Positions 1 through 6,315 of a DNA stretch of 8,562 nt are shown here, piece after piece. The translations under genes were made by a program, and so were the position numbers. Numbering within the stretch: position 1 is the stretch's first letter; every line of letters starts with the position of its first letter. Location: NCBI GenBank assembly GCA_937960625.1, contig CALGPD010000137.1:1-8562 (forward strand), read 5' to 3'. The notes beneath the pieces were generated by a model. It saw only the letters and a list, made by a program, of their open reading frames with translations, did not search any database and was not told the origin of the DNA. This stretch comes from an uncultured Spirochaetia bacterium. GTDB taxonomy: Bacteria; Spirochaetota; CALGPD01.

Positions 1-326
1 CCTATACTTTTTCTATTCCCAGCTTTTACGCTAATTTTACTTAGTAAAATTTTAGTATTTTCACTTAGTTTTACAGTACTTCTATCTTTGAATAATACTA
101 CGCAACTGGAACCTCGTTCCGTAAGTATTACCTGATCCGGATATATTTTTGTTAGTCTCGCCCCGGATTTAATAAATCGGTTTTTGTGATTTAATATTTT
201 TACGTTACCTACCGATGACATTAAAATTGCAATTGCATTTTTACTTTGTGTAAACATTATACTTTCATGCCCTGAAAGTGCAAAGATTAATGTACCAATA
301 AGCAAAATAAATAGAATTTTTTTCAT
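1..326 (-). CDS. FecR-domain exported protein, C-terminally cut by the window edge
   Basis: An open frame of 108 codons starts with ATG at 326 and runs off the left edge. It begins MKKILFILLIGTLIFALSG, which has a Lys-Lys N-region and a hydrophobic stretch like a Sec signal peptide, so the protein should be exported. Residues 37-95 follow the FecR-domain (PF04773-type) pattern: a G-x-V start (VGNVKIL), a 'K-S-G-A-R-L' turn, a 'T-E-R-G-S-S' segment where the family has T-x-x-x-S, then 'F-K-D-R-S-T-V-K-L-S-E-N-T-K' matching the family's F-x-D-G-S-x-V-x-L-x-x-N-S. A GAGAGGA Shine-Dalgarno at 331-337 supports this start. In many bacteria such soluble FecR-domain proteins are periplasmic and not part of iron-citrate sensing; the role here is unknown. 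It is divergent from the radical SAM gene. The assignment rests on pattern only, and the C-terminal part is not visible. Confidence 0.75.
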   Translation of the reverse strand, partial: MKKILFILLIGTLIFALSGHESIMFTQSKNAIAILMSSVGNVKILNHKNRFIKSGARLTKIYPDQVILTERGSSCVVLFKDRSTVKLSENTKILLSKISVKAGNRKSI

Positions 327-479
327 AATATCCTCTCAAATAAAAAATATATATGTCCCCATAATACCAAACACTAGATAATTAAATTCGTTTCATATAT
401 AAATATTTTATATAAAAATTTACGAAATTTGAATCTTTTTATTATCTATATTAAACAATTTTAAATAAAGCACAAGAAA
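327..479. promoter_or_regulatory. Divergent intergenic region between FecR-domain gene and radical SAM gene
   Basis: These 153 bases separate two genes read away from each other, so both promoters should lie here. The stretch is almost all A and T. For the plus-strand gene a possible TTGAAT lies at 429-434, but no -10 box sits at a good distance from it, so I do not assign a promoter. A perfect AT-only inverted repeat is listed separately. No reading frame of note is present. Confidence 0.5.
396..414. repeat. AT-only inverted repeat (8-base arms, 3-base centre)
   Basis: TATATAAA at 396-403 and its exact reverse complement TTTATATA at 407-414 flank the centre TAT. It lies midway between two divergent start codons, a place where operators are common. 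In such AT-rich sequence a palindrome made only of A and T can easily arise by chance, so its function is doubtful. Confidence 0.3.
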
Positions 480-2906
480 ATGGAAAATAATAAAACAAGA
501 ATTAAAAAAATTATAAAAGAAAAATTACTTTTCGTTGAAAAACCATCCAGATATACGGGAAGCGAATTTGGAATCCCTGATAAGGATTTTGAAAAAGCAG
601 AACTGAAATTTGCCTTGGTATTCCCTGAAATATATGAAATAGCTATGAGTAATATTGCAATAAAATTATTATATACTGTTTTAAATAATAATCCTAATAT
701 TTCCGCAGAAAGAGTTTTTCACCCCTGGCCGGATTTTGAACAAATATTAATTTCAAATCAAGTTCCATTATTTTCTCTTGAATCTCATACTCCTGTTAAC
801 GAATTTGATATTGTGGGCTTTTCGATTCCTTATGAAATATTAGCCACAAACGTTCTAAATATCTTAAAGCTTTCAAATTTACCTTTAAAAAAACAGGATA
901 GAAATAATACACACCCTATTATAATTGCGTCAGGCAATGGCGTTGCGAATCCGTTGCCGTTATTGCCTTTTTTCGATACTTTTTTATTTGGAGAAGCAGA
1001 TTCCGCAATCCTTGAAATTGCTGAAATTTGTCTAAAAAGGATTGATAAAAATAAAAAACTCGAATTGTTGTCAAAGATAGATGGAGTTTATGTTCCTGAT
1101 ATTTCTAAAAAAGGTGTTTATCACCGTGTTGAACCTGATTTAGATAAACTCGATGCTGTTTATAATTTTCCTGTTCCCAGTATTCAGGTTGTGCAGGATA
1201 GGGTAGCAGTAGAAATATCAAGAGGGTGTTCATCCGGGTGCAGGTTTTGTCAGGCAGGATATATTTACAGGCCGGTCAGGGAACGTGCTGTTGATAATAT
1301 TTTTAATGCTGCAAAAATTATGGTTGAGAAAACAGGATGTGATGAAATTACTTTAATTAGCCTTTCTGCAAGCGATTATTCACAGATTACTGATTTATTA
1401 AATAAAATGGACAGCTATTTTACACCCCGCAACGTGAATATTGCTTTACCCAGTATGAGGGTTGACAGCTTTACCCATGAAACGGCTATAAAAATCAGCA
1501 AAGTTAGAAAATCAGGTTTAACTTTTGCCGTGGAAGCAGGCAGTGACAGCCTTAGGTGCTACATAAATAAAAATATCTCAGAAGAAAATATATTCAATAT
1601 TCTTGAGTTTGCATCAAAACGAGGATGGCAATTAATTAAGTTTTATTTTATGATTGGTCTAAGACAAACAAATGAAGAACTGGAAATAAAAAATCTTATT
1701 GATAAAATCGTGAAAAAGTATCCGCGCTTAAAATTAAATATAAGTGTGGGAACTTTTGTCCCCAAACCCATGACTCCGTTTGAATTAAATAGTCAAATTT
1801 CAAGTAGTGAGGCTAGGGAGAAAATAAGATTTTTAATCAGAGAATTAAGCGATAAATACCGGAACGTTAGAATAAAATATCAAGAACCGGAAATAAGCGA
1901 GGTTGAAGGATTTTTATCCAGAGGGGATGAACGCCTATCAGATGTTCTGCTTTATTTGCATGAAAAAGGTATGAAACTCGATGCCTGGACAGAATTTTTT
2001 GATTACGATGTTTGGCTTCAGGCTTTGGAATATTGCGGCATTGATAAGAAAACCTTGCTGGCAAAAAAGGAAAATGCGCCCTGGTATGATTATCATAAGT
2101 TTATTGATAAAAAGTTTTTAATAAAAGAAAAAGAACTTGCTGATAACAACGGAACGACCCCAGACTGCCGCGATGTATGTACAAACTGTGGTGTATGCCG
2201 TGGAAATATTAAACATAAATACGCTGAGACCGGAAATGAGAAATTAGAACAAAAACCGGTTAATCCTGATTTGCCCGAGAATTATCTCGTTGCCCGTTTT
2301 GAAAAAAATGATATCTATTTGGGACACAGGGATTTGATGCATGTTTTTGCCCGCGCTATTAAACGTTCTTCAGTCAATGCGGTTTATACTCAGGGTTTTA
2401 ATCCACGCGTAAGGTTTCAGCTCCCGGGTACTTTAGCTTTGGGTATAGCTTCCCGCTGTGAATTCTTGATACTAAAAGTTTATGGGACTTTGAATAAGGA
2501 AAAATTAATTGATAGGATGAATAAAGCTTTACCTTCAGGGATAAACATTACTGATATAATGTTCACTGAGAAAAAAATAAAGGCAGCTCAACAGAAATTA
2601 AACTATAGTGTATATAAAGTTGAAGACGTTGATAATATTGATAAATGGAAAAGTTTTTTAGAAACCGATATGATTATAATGCGCAAAGAAAATGAAATTA
2701 GTATAAAAAATTACGTTGATTTAATTAAGTATACCGAGAACGGTTTTGAAATAGGTTTTTCTCATGATACCGGAGCTGAAATCCGTTCGATTATTAATGC
2801 TGTATATGATGATTGGAGAAATTTTAAAATAACCAGACAAACACTTTGTGTAAAAACGGCAAAAAAAGAATATGATTTTTTTGAATATCTTGAAAACTTA
2901 AAATGA
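480..2906 (+). CDS. B12-binding-type radical SAM protein fused to a DUF2344 domain (TIGR03960/TIGR03936-like)
   Basis: This 808-residue cytoplasmic protein has three parts. Residues about 20-240 match the N-terminal domain of this family (Radical_SAM_N2, cobalamin-binding-like), with conserved-looking stretches FPEIYEIAMSN, ERVFHPWPDFE and PLFSLES. The radical SAM core follows, with the cluster motif C250-x3-C254-x2-C257 in 'SRGCSSGCRFC', which ligates a 4Fe-4S cluster and binds S-adenosylmethionine. A second cysteine group, C563-x3-C567-x2-C570-x2-C573 (TPDCRDVCTNCGVC), lies before residues 602-808, which form a DUF2344 domain (YLVARFEK, GFNPRVRF). The reaction is unknown to me; in other bacteria I recall it near ribonuclease G and rplU, which hints at RNA or ribosome work, but that context is absent here. 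An in-frame TAA lies just before the ATG, and the next ATG is inside the conserved domain, so the start holds although no good Shine-Dalgarno is visible. Family assignment is firm; function is open. Confidence 0.9.
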   Translation: MENNKTRIKKIIKEKLLFVEKPSRYTGSEFGIPDKDFEKAELKFALVFPEIYEIAMSNIAIKLLYTVLNNNPNISAERVFHPWPDFEQILISNQVPLFSLESHTPVNEFDIVGFSIPYEILATNVLNILKLSNLPLKKQDRNNTHPIIIASGNGVANPLPLLPFFDTFLFGEADSAILEIAEICLKRIDKNKKLELLSKIDGVYVPDISKKGVYHRVEPDLDKLDAVYNFPVPSIQVVQDRVAVEISRGCSSGCRFCQAGYIYRPVRERAVDNIFNAAKIMVEKTGCDEITLISLSASDYSQITDLLNKMDSYFTPRNVNIALPSMRVDSFTHETAIKISKVRKSGLTFAVEAGSDSLRCYINKNISEENIFNILEFASKRGWQLIKFYFMIGLRQTNEELEIKNLIDKIVKKYPRLKLNISVGTFVPKPMTPFELNSQISSSEAREKIRFLIRELSDKYRNVRIKYQEPEISEVEGFLSRGDERLSDVLLYLHEKGMKLDAWTEFFDYDVWLQALEYCGIDKKTLLAKKENAPWYDYHKFIDKKFLIKEKELADNNGTTPDCRDVCTNCGVCRGNIKHKYAETGNEKLEQKPVNPDLPENYLVARFEKNDIYLGHRDLMHVFARAIKRSSVNAVYTQGFNPRVRFQLPGTLALGIASRCEFLILKVYGTLNKEKLIDRMNKALPSGINITDIMFTEKKIKAAQQKLNYSVYKVEDVDNIDKWKSFLETDMIIMRKENEISIKNYVDLIKYTENGFEIGFSHDTGAEIRSIINAVYDDWRNFKITRQTLCVKTAKKEYDFFEYLENLK

Positions 2907-2920
2907 TCCGTTAATATAAT

Positions 2921-3490
2921 TCACTCTTTAAATAATTTTGATACACAGGGACTTTCAAATTCGGATTCAACTATATCCATTAAAATAACATCATAGTATT
3001 TGCCGGCAACGTATATTGCTTCCCTCAATACTCCGGCTTGTTTAAATCCTATTCGTTCATACATTGTTAAGGCATTTTTATTGAAGGAATACACAGCCAA
3101 CCAGATCGAATTCAGATTCAAAATATTAAAACCGTAATCCAAAGTTAGAATTGCTGCCTCTTTGCCATATCCTTTATTCCTGAAATCAGGTTCACCAATC
3201 ACAATAAAAAAATCAGCGCTGCGGTTAGTAGGGTGAATTTTGTCAAATCCACAAGCTCCAATTGGAGTATGTGTTTTCTTATCTACTATTGTAAGAACTT
3301 GAGTAGTAGTTTTTTTATTCAGTTCAGTAAATTCTTCTTTGCTTTTTTTCGGTGTCAACATGATATGTGCTTGATCAAGTTTTATTCCCGTTGTCAAATC
3401 ATTAACCCATATTGCCCACATTTCCATAACATCATCTGTCATTGGTGAAAGATATACCTTTTCTCCAACGAGTTTTGGAATATAATTCAT
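2921..3490 (-). CDS. GNAT-family N-acetyltransferase, RimJ/RimL-like
   Basis: A 189-residue protein of normal length for a single-domain GNAT acetyltransferase, which moves an acetyl group from acetyl-CoA to an amine. The acetyl-CoA loop R104-N-K-G107-Y-G109 (FRNKGYGKEA) fits the family's Q/R-x-x-G-x-G/A. Further on, N138/N123-region strands and 'YERIGFKQAGVLREA' (Y144, G148, F149) match the C-terminal part of the RimJ/RimL type. The start at 'MNYIPKLVGEKVYL' fits the usual opening, and an AGGGG site (3498-3502) lies 7 bases upstream. It is the last gene after nicotinate phosphoribosyltransferase, 21 bases downstream, and so probably shares its transcript. The substrate cannot be told: ribosomal proteins, polyamines, antibiotics and small metabolites are all known in this family. 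Its 3' end faces the radical SAM gene across 14 bases. Confidence 0.88.
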   Translation of the reverse strand: MNYIPKLVGEKVYLSPMTDDVMEMWAIWVNDLTTGIKLDQAHIMLTPKKSKEEFTELNKKTTTQVLTIVDKKTHTPIGACGFDKIHPTNRSADFFIVIGEPDFRNKGYGKEAAILTLDYGFNILNLNSIWLAVYSFNKNALTMYERIGFKQAGVLREAIYVAGKYYDVILMDIVESEFESPCVSKLFKE

Positions 3491-3511
3491 AACTTTACCC
3501 CTATGTTTTAT

Positions 3512-4975
3512 TTAACTTGCTTGTTTTATTAATTTTTGCCGTAAATCAAAAAGTTTTTTACTCAAGCCGACCTTGTAATAATGCGGGTTTTTTAAGCGTT
3601 TATGCCATTTAGGCAGGTTTTTTAATTTTTCCTGCACGTTTATCTCTTTAAAAGGTGTATATGAAAGGGGTTTTAATAACGGTTCAAGTCTAAATTCCTT
3701 AAGGTCTAGTTCTGTATGCAATTCTTCGTGGTCCTTGTGGCATGCTGTTATTCTTCCCTGTATTTCTTTTTCATCCGCAACAGTCATATAATCCATAATA
3801 TATTCACCCTTAGAGTTTATAACTCTGTATAAATCTTTTTTAAACGGGATTGTTATCTTTTCTTTATTTCCGCTTACTTTAATAACCGGTGTTTTATCAG
3901 GCTTGTTAATTTCAACGAGTTTATAAACTGCTCCCAATGCCGGGTTGTCATATGCTGTTATCAGCCGCGTGCCTATTCCAAAAGCATCAACCGGCACTCT
4001 ATCATAGTTATAATCAAGATGAGCTTGATTATCCAAACTTTCAATGACGTATTCATCGAGGTCATTTGATGCAACTATTTTAACGTTTTTATATCCGGCT
4101 TTATCAAGCATTTCCCTTGCGGTAACCGCCCAATAGCAAATATCTCCTGAATCAATTCGTATTGCTTTAAATCCTCTTCCGTTGTTTTCATCAGCAACTT
4201 TAATAGCGTTTTCTATGCCTGTTTTTATATCAAAAGTATCAACAAGCAACGAATAATCATCAGGAAAACTTTTTATATAGTCTTTAAACGCTTTTAATTC
4301 CGCTTTAGAACCCGCTCCATATGACATAATAAAACTATGCGCTATTGTACCCGTTATAGACACTCCCATTTCCACACCAGCTATAACATTTGAAGTGGCA
4401 TCACACCCTCCAACCATTGCTGCATAAGTAAGATTAGGGTTGTGCGCCCTCCGTAATCCGAAATCAGCAACGAGCCTGTCACGTGCTGAGTTTTTTATTC
4501 TCGCTGCTTTGGTTGCAATAATACTTTGAGAGTTTACCATCTGCAGCAGCGGAGTTTCAAGTATTTGCATAGGTATCATTTTGCCAGTAACTTGAACCAT
4601 TGGAGTATGCGGATATACAATTTCACCTTCTTCAACAGTTTTTATTTCAAGGGCTTTTATATCATCAACGAGTCCGGTTAATAAATATTCTATAAAGCCG
4701 TTAGAAAAACCGGCTTTTTTGAAATAGTCTTTGGCATTTTTAGCAAAGCCGTATTTTTTTACCAGATTGTCAAAGTTGATTATTGAGTTTTCTATATTAT
4801 CTAGAAAATTTTCTATTGCATTTCTACCGCAGAATACAGCATATCCTCCTCCAAAAGGAAGTTTTCTAAAAAAAAGTTCAAAAGTTCCTCGTAAACCATT
4901 TTGACCTGAGTCAAAATAGCTTTGACTCATGGTTAATTGATACAGATCTGTATGAAATAAATCAGGATGGTGCAT
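3512..4975 (-). CDS. pncB: Nicotinate phosphoribosyltransferase
   Basis: This 487-residue cytoplasmic enzyme couples nicotinate with PRPP, with ATP hydrolysis, to give nicotinate mononucleotide, the entry of nicotinate into NAD synthesis. Recognisable family motifs are 'TDLYQLTM' (9-16), 'FRKLPFGGGYAVFCG' (36-50), 'FGLRRAH' (172-178), 'TGTIAHSF' (208-215) with H213 at the place of the phosphorylated histidine, 'LLVDTFDIKTG' (243-253), 'AIRIDSGDI' (271-279) and 'DAFGIGTRLI' (330-339). The length fits the long class (about 490 residues, as in Bacillus and human enzymes) and not the 400-residue E. coli type. A GAGGG Shine-Dalgarno (4981-4985) overlaps the stop codon of the upstream nicotinamidase gene, so translation is probably coupled. 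All expected core motifs are intact. Very secure assignment. Confidence 0.96.
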   Translation of the reverse strand: MHHPDLFHTDLYQLTMSQSYFDSGQNGLRGTFELFFRKLPFGGGYAVFCGRNAIENFLDNIENSIINFDNLVKKYGFAKNAKDYFKKAGFSNGFIEYLLTGLVDDIKALEIKTVEEGEIVYPHTPMVQVTGKMIPMQILETPLLQMVNSQSIIATKAARIKNSARDRLVADFGLRRAHNPNLTYAAMVGGCDATSNVIAGVEMGVSITGTIAHSFIMSYGAGSKAELKAFKDYIKSFPDDYSLLVDTFDIKTGIENAIKVADENNGRGFKAIRIDSGDICYWAVTAREMLDKAGYKNVKIVASNDLDEYVIESLDNQAHLDYNYDRVPVDAFGIGTRLITAYDNPALGAVYKLVEINKPDKTPVIKVSGNKEKITIPFKKDLYRVINSKGEYIMDYMTVADEKEIQGRITACHKDHEELHTELDLKEFRLEPLLKPLSYTPFKEINVQEKLKNLPKWHKRLKNPHYYKVGLSKKLFDLRQKLIKQAS

Positions 4976-4984
4976 GTTTTCCCT

Positions 4985-5563
4985 CTATTCTAAATCTTCA
5001 TATTTTACTAACTTAGCCCCTTTATCTTTCATTTCCATTATTGCGTTGTTTGAACTGTCAATAGAGAGCCCCCAGACAGCATCTTCAATAACATAAACGT
5101 TTTTATCTTTATAATTTTCAAGGAAACCAAGAACGGCAAACTTAACGCAAACATCAGTGGCAACACCCATAACGTAAATATTTTCTGGATTGTTTTTTTC
5201 CACAAAATCTTTAAGTTCTTTTCCTCCACCGTGATTTTCATCCCAGACATTAAAAACAGTTTTTTTTATGCAAAAAAAATCATTTAATATTGCCGTTGTG
5301 CTTATTTCAGGAATAAGTTCAGCGCCTTGTGTTCCTGCAATACAGTGTTCTGGAAAAGTTTGTTTAAAATTCGGTGATTCCGATAATTCCTCATCTGACA
5401 TTTCATGCCAATCCTGACTGTAACCTATTGCGAATTTGTTTTTTTTTGCCCAGCTTAGAACGTTTTTCATTATAATTCTAACCCGTATAGGTGCATCAAC
5501 AGTAAGCTTCCCGTCAGGGTCAATAAAATCCTTTTGCGCGTCAACAATCCATAATAAATCCAT
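4985..5563 (-). CDS. pncA: Nicotinamidase (isochorismatase-like cysteine hydrolase)
   Basis: A 192-residue hydrolase that deamidates nicotinamide to nicotinate. It opens MDLLWIVDAQKDF, with catalytic D8. The metal site is D51, H53 (SQDWHE) and H73 (FPEHC). K100 or K101 (CIKK) is the catalytic lysine, and C139 in 'GVATDVCVKFA' is the nucleophile, so triad and metal ligands are all present. The substrate is inferred from this complete set and from the pncB gene 9 bases downstream, which uses the product. The frame can be extended to a GTG at 5602, but that codon falls at the predicted transcription start. The ATG at 5563 has GGGG (5570-5573) 6 bases upstream and puts the first beta strand at the N-terminus as in the family. 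A less specific isochorismatase-type hydrolase is the alternative, made unlikely by the operon. Confidence 0.93.
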   Translation of the reverse strand: MDLLWIVDAQKDFIDPDGKLTVDAPIRVRIIMKNVLSWAKKNKFAIGYSQDWHEMSDEELSESPNFKQTFPEHCIAGTQGAELIPEISTTAILNDFFCIKKTVFNVWDENHGGGKELKDFVEKNNPENIYVMGVATDVCVKFAVLGFLENYKDKNVYVIEDAVWGLSIDSSNNAIMEMKDKGAKLVKYEDLE

Positions 5564-5569
5564 TTTATT

Positions 5570-5573
5570 CCCC
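5570..5573 (-). promoter_or_regulatory. Ribosome binding site that decides the nicotinamidase start
   Basis: On the minus strand GGGG stands 6 bases before the ATG at 5563. The upstream in-frame GTG at 5602 has no such site. This favours the shorter protein. Confidence 0.65.
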
Positions 5574-5579
5574 ACTATC

Positions 5580-5595
5580 CCTGTTATAAAACAGG
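5580..5595. promoter_or_regulatory. Inverted repeat in the nicotinamidase leader, possible operator or small hairpin
   Basis: Arms CCTGTT (5580-5585) and AACAGG (5590-5595) are exact reverse complements around a 4-base centre. The element starts about 6 bases after the predicted transcription start and ends before the ribosome binding site. That is a typical place for a repressor operator; in RNA it could form a 6-pair stem with a 4-base loop that leaves the Shine-Dalgarno free. NAD-salvage genes in other bacteria are controlled by repressors such as NrtR and NiaR, but I cannot match this site to any known consensus. Confidence 0.4.
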
Positions 5596-5607
5596 CTCTC
5601 ACTAATT

Positions 5608-5636
5608 ATTATAATATCAATATAATATGATTTAAA
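5608..5636 (-). promoter_or_regulatory. Sigma70-type promoter of the NAD-salvage operon
   Basis: Read on the minus strand, TTTAAA (5636-5631) and a perfect TATAAT (5613-5608) are separated by 17 bases. Transcription would begin near 5601, giving a leader of about 38 bases before the nicotinamidase ATG. The -35 box matches the consensus at four of six positions. AT-rich sequence makes chance matches common, but the spacing and location are right. Confidence 0.5.
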
Positions 5637-5658
5637 CTCCGGGTAGAAAAATAAGAGA

Positions 5659-5683
5659 AATTATTGTATGAAAAACAGTAATT
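5659..5683 (-). terminator. Weak intrinsic terminator candidate after the ankyrin gene
   Basis: Immediately after the ankyrin stop codon, arms of 9 bases (5675-5683 and 5659-5667) can pair with one mismatch around a 7-base loop, and a T-rich run follows in the direction of transcription. The stem is AT-rich and so weak. It could separate the ankyrin unit from the NAD-salvage unit. Confidence 0.3.
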
Positions 5684-5684
5684 A

Positions 5685-6233
5685 TTATTTTTTCAATTCT
5701 TGCTCAAGAATTTTTACGATGTTTTTATGCCCTTTTTCTTTAGCAAGAGTAAGCGCTGTTTCATTTACAATGTCTTTAACTTTAATATCAGCACCGCTTT
5801 TAATTAAAAGCTTGACAACGTTTTCATGCCCCCTTGTGCATGCAAACATTAAAGCAGTGCGTCCGCCTTTGGCTTTTAAGTTAACATTAGCGCCTTTTTC
5901 AATCAGGTATCCGGCAATTTTAAAATATCCAAGTGAAGCTGAATGCATTAATGCTGTTTGTTTATCTTTAGATTGCAAATTGATATTGGCGTTTTTACTG
6001 ATTAGATATTTGATGATTTCAAACTTTTTACCAAGCGTTGCTTTCATCAAAGCCGTTTCACCGTATTTATCATGTGCGTTTACGTTAGCTCCGGAATCAA
6101 CAGCGTGCTTAACCTTGCTTAAATCATTGGAGTTTTTTAATAAATAAGTATTAGGATTATTTATTTTACCTTGTGTGCAGTTTAGAATAAAAATTGAAAT
6201 TAAAAGAACTAAAGAATTAAATATTTTTCTCAT
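5685..6233 (-). CDS. Small ankyrin-repeat predicted lipoprotein
   Basis: A 182-residue protein starts MRKIFNSLVLLISIFILNC: two basic residues, a hydrophobic stretch of 15, then I-L-N-C with C19 as the likely lipidated cysteine. Asn just before the cysteine departs from the usual Ala/Gly/Ser. After a short linker come about five ankyrin repeats: a partial one near 31-55 (VDSGANVN), then 56-88 (GETALMKA), 89-121 (QTALMHSA), 122-154 (RTALMFAC) and 155-180 (ETALTLAK), each with the T-A-L-x helix start and most with a 'G-A-N/D' turn. Ankyrin repeats bind other proteins; the partner is unknown, and the lipid anchor would place it in the periplasm or on a membrane. The repeats end four residues before the stop, so no other domain is attached. 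The chosen ATG has GGGAG 8 bases upstream; the GTG at 6242 overlaps that site and is rejected. Confidence 0.85.
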   Translation of the reverse strand: MRKIFNSLVLLISIFILNCTQGKINNPNTYLLKNSNDLSKVKHAVDSGANVNAHDKYGETALMKATLGKKFEIIKYLISKNANINLQSKDKQTALMHSASLGYFKIAGYLIEKGANVNLKAKGGRTALMFACTRGHENVVKLLIKSGADIKVKDIVNETALTLAKEKGHKNIVKILEQELKK

Positions 6234-6241
6234 AATTTTCA

Positions 6242-6246
6242 CTCCC
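6242..6246 (-). promoter_or_regulatory. Ribosome binding site that decides the ankyrin gene start
   Basis: GGGAG on the minus strand lies 8 bases before the ATG at 6233. An in-frame GTG at 6242 begins inside this site and so cannot use it. This sets the start three codons inside the longest possible frame. Confidence 0.65.
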
Positions 6247-6273
6247 GGTTTTTAATTTTCTATTTTAAATCGG

Positions 6274-6279
6274 ATTATA
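6274..6279 (-). promoter_or_regulatory. Possible -10 box for the ankyrin gene
   Basis: A perfect TATAAT lies on the minus strand 41 bases before the ATG, in the 82-base gap after the J-domain gene. The best -35 match (TTAATT at 16 bases) is poor. It suggests that the ankyrin gene has its own promoter, but the whole gap is AT-rich, so chance is likely. Confidence 0.3.
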
Positions 6280-6315
6280 TAATTAAAATAAATTGAATTA
6301 AGGCTTAGCTGAAAT

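Noticed and set aside
1867..2064. Minus-strand 65-codon frame inside the radical SAM gene
   Set aside because: It lies wholly opposite conserved radical SAM coding sequence and has no recognisable motif; a shadow frame.
5564..5602. N-terminal extension of nicotinamidase from a GTG at 5602
   Set aside because: The GTG lies at the predicted transcription start, and the extra 13 residues are not part of the family; the ATG at 5563 has a ribosome binding site.
5668..6147. Plus-strand 159-codon frame opposite the ankyrin gene
   Set aside because: The minus strand shows regular ankyrin repeats; the opposite frame is long only because the repeats keep the same codon pattern and so stay free of stops.
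6234..6242. Ankyrin gene start at the GTG at 6242
   Set aside because: The GTG begins inside the GGGAG ribosome binding site; the ATG three codons later is correctly spaced.
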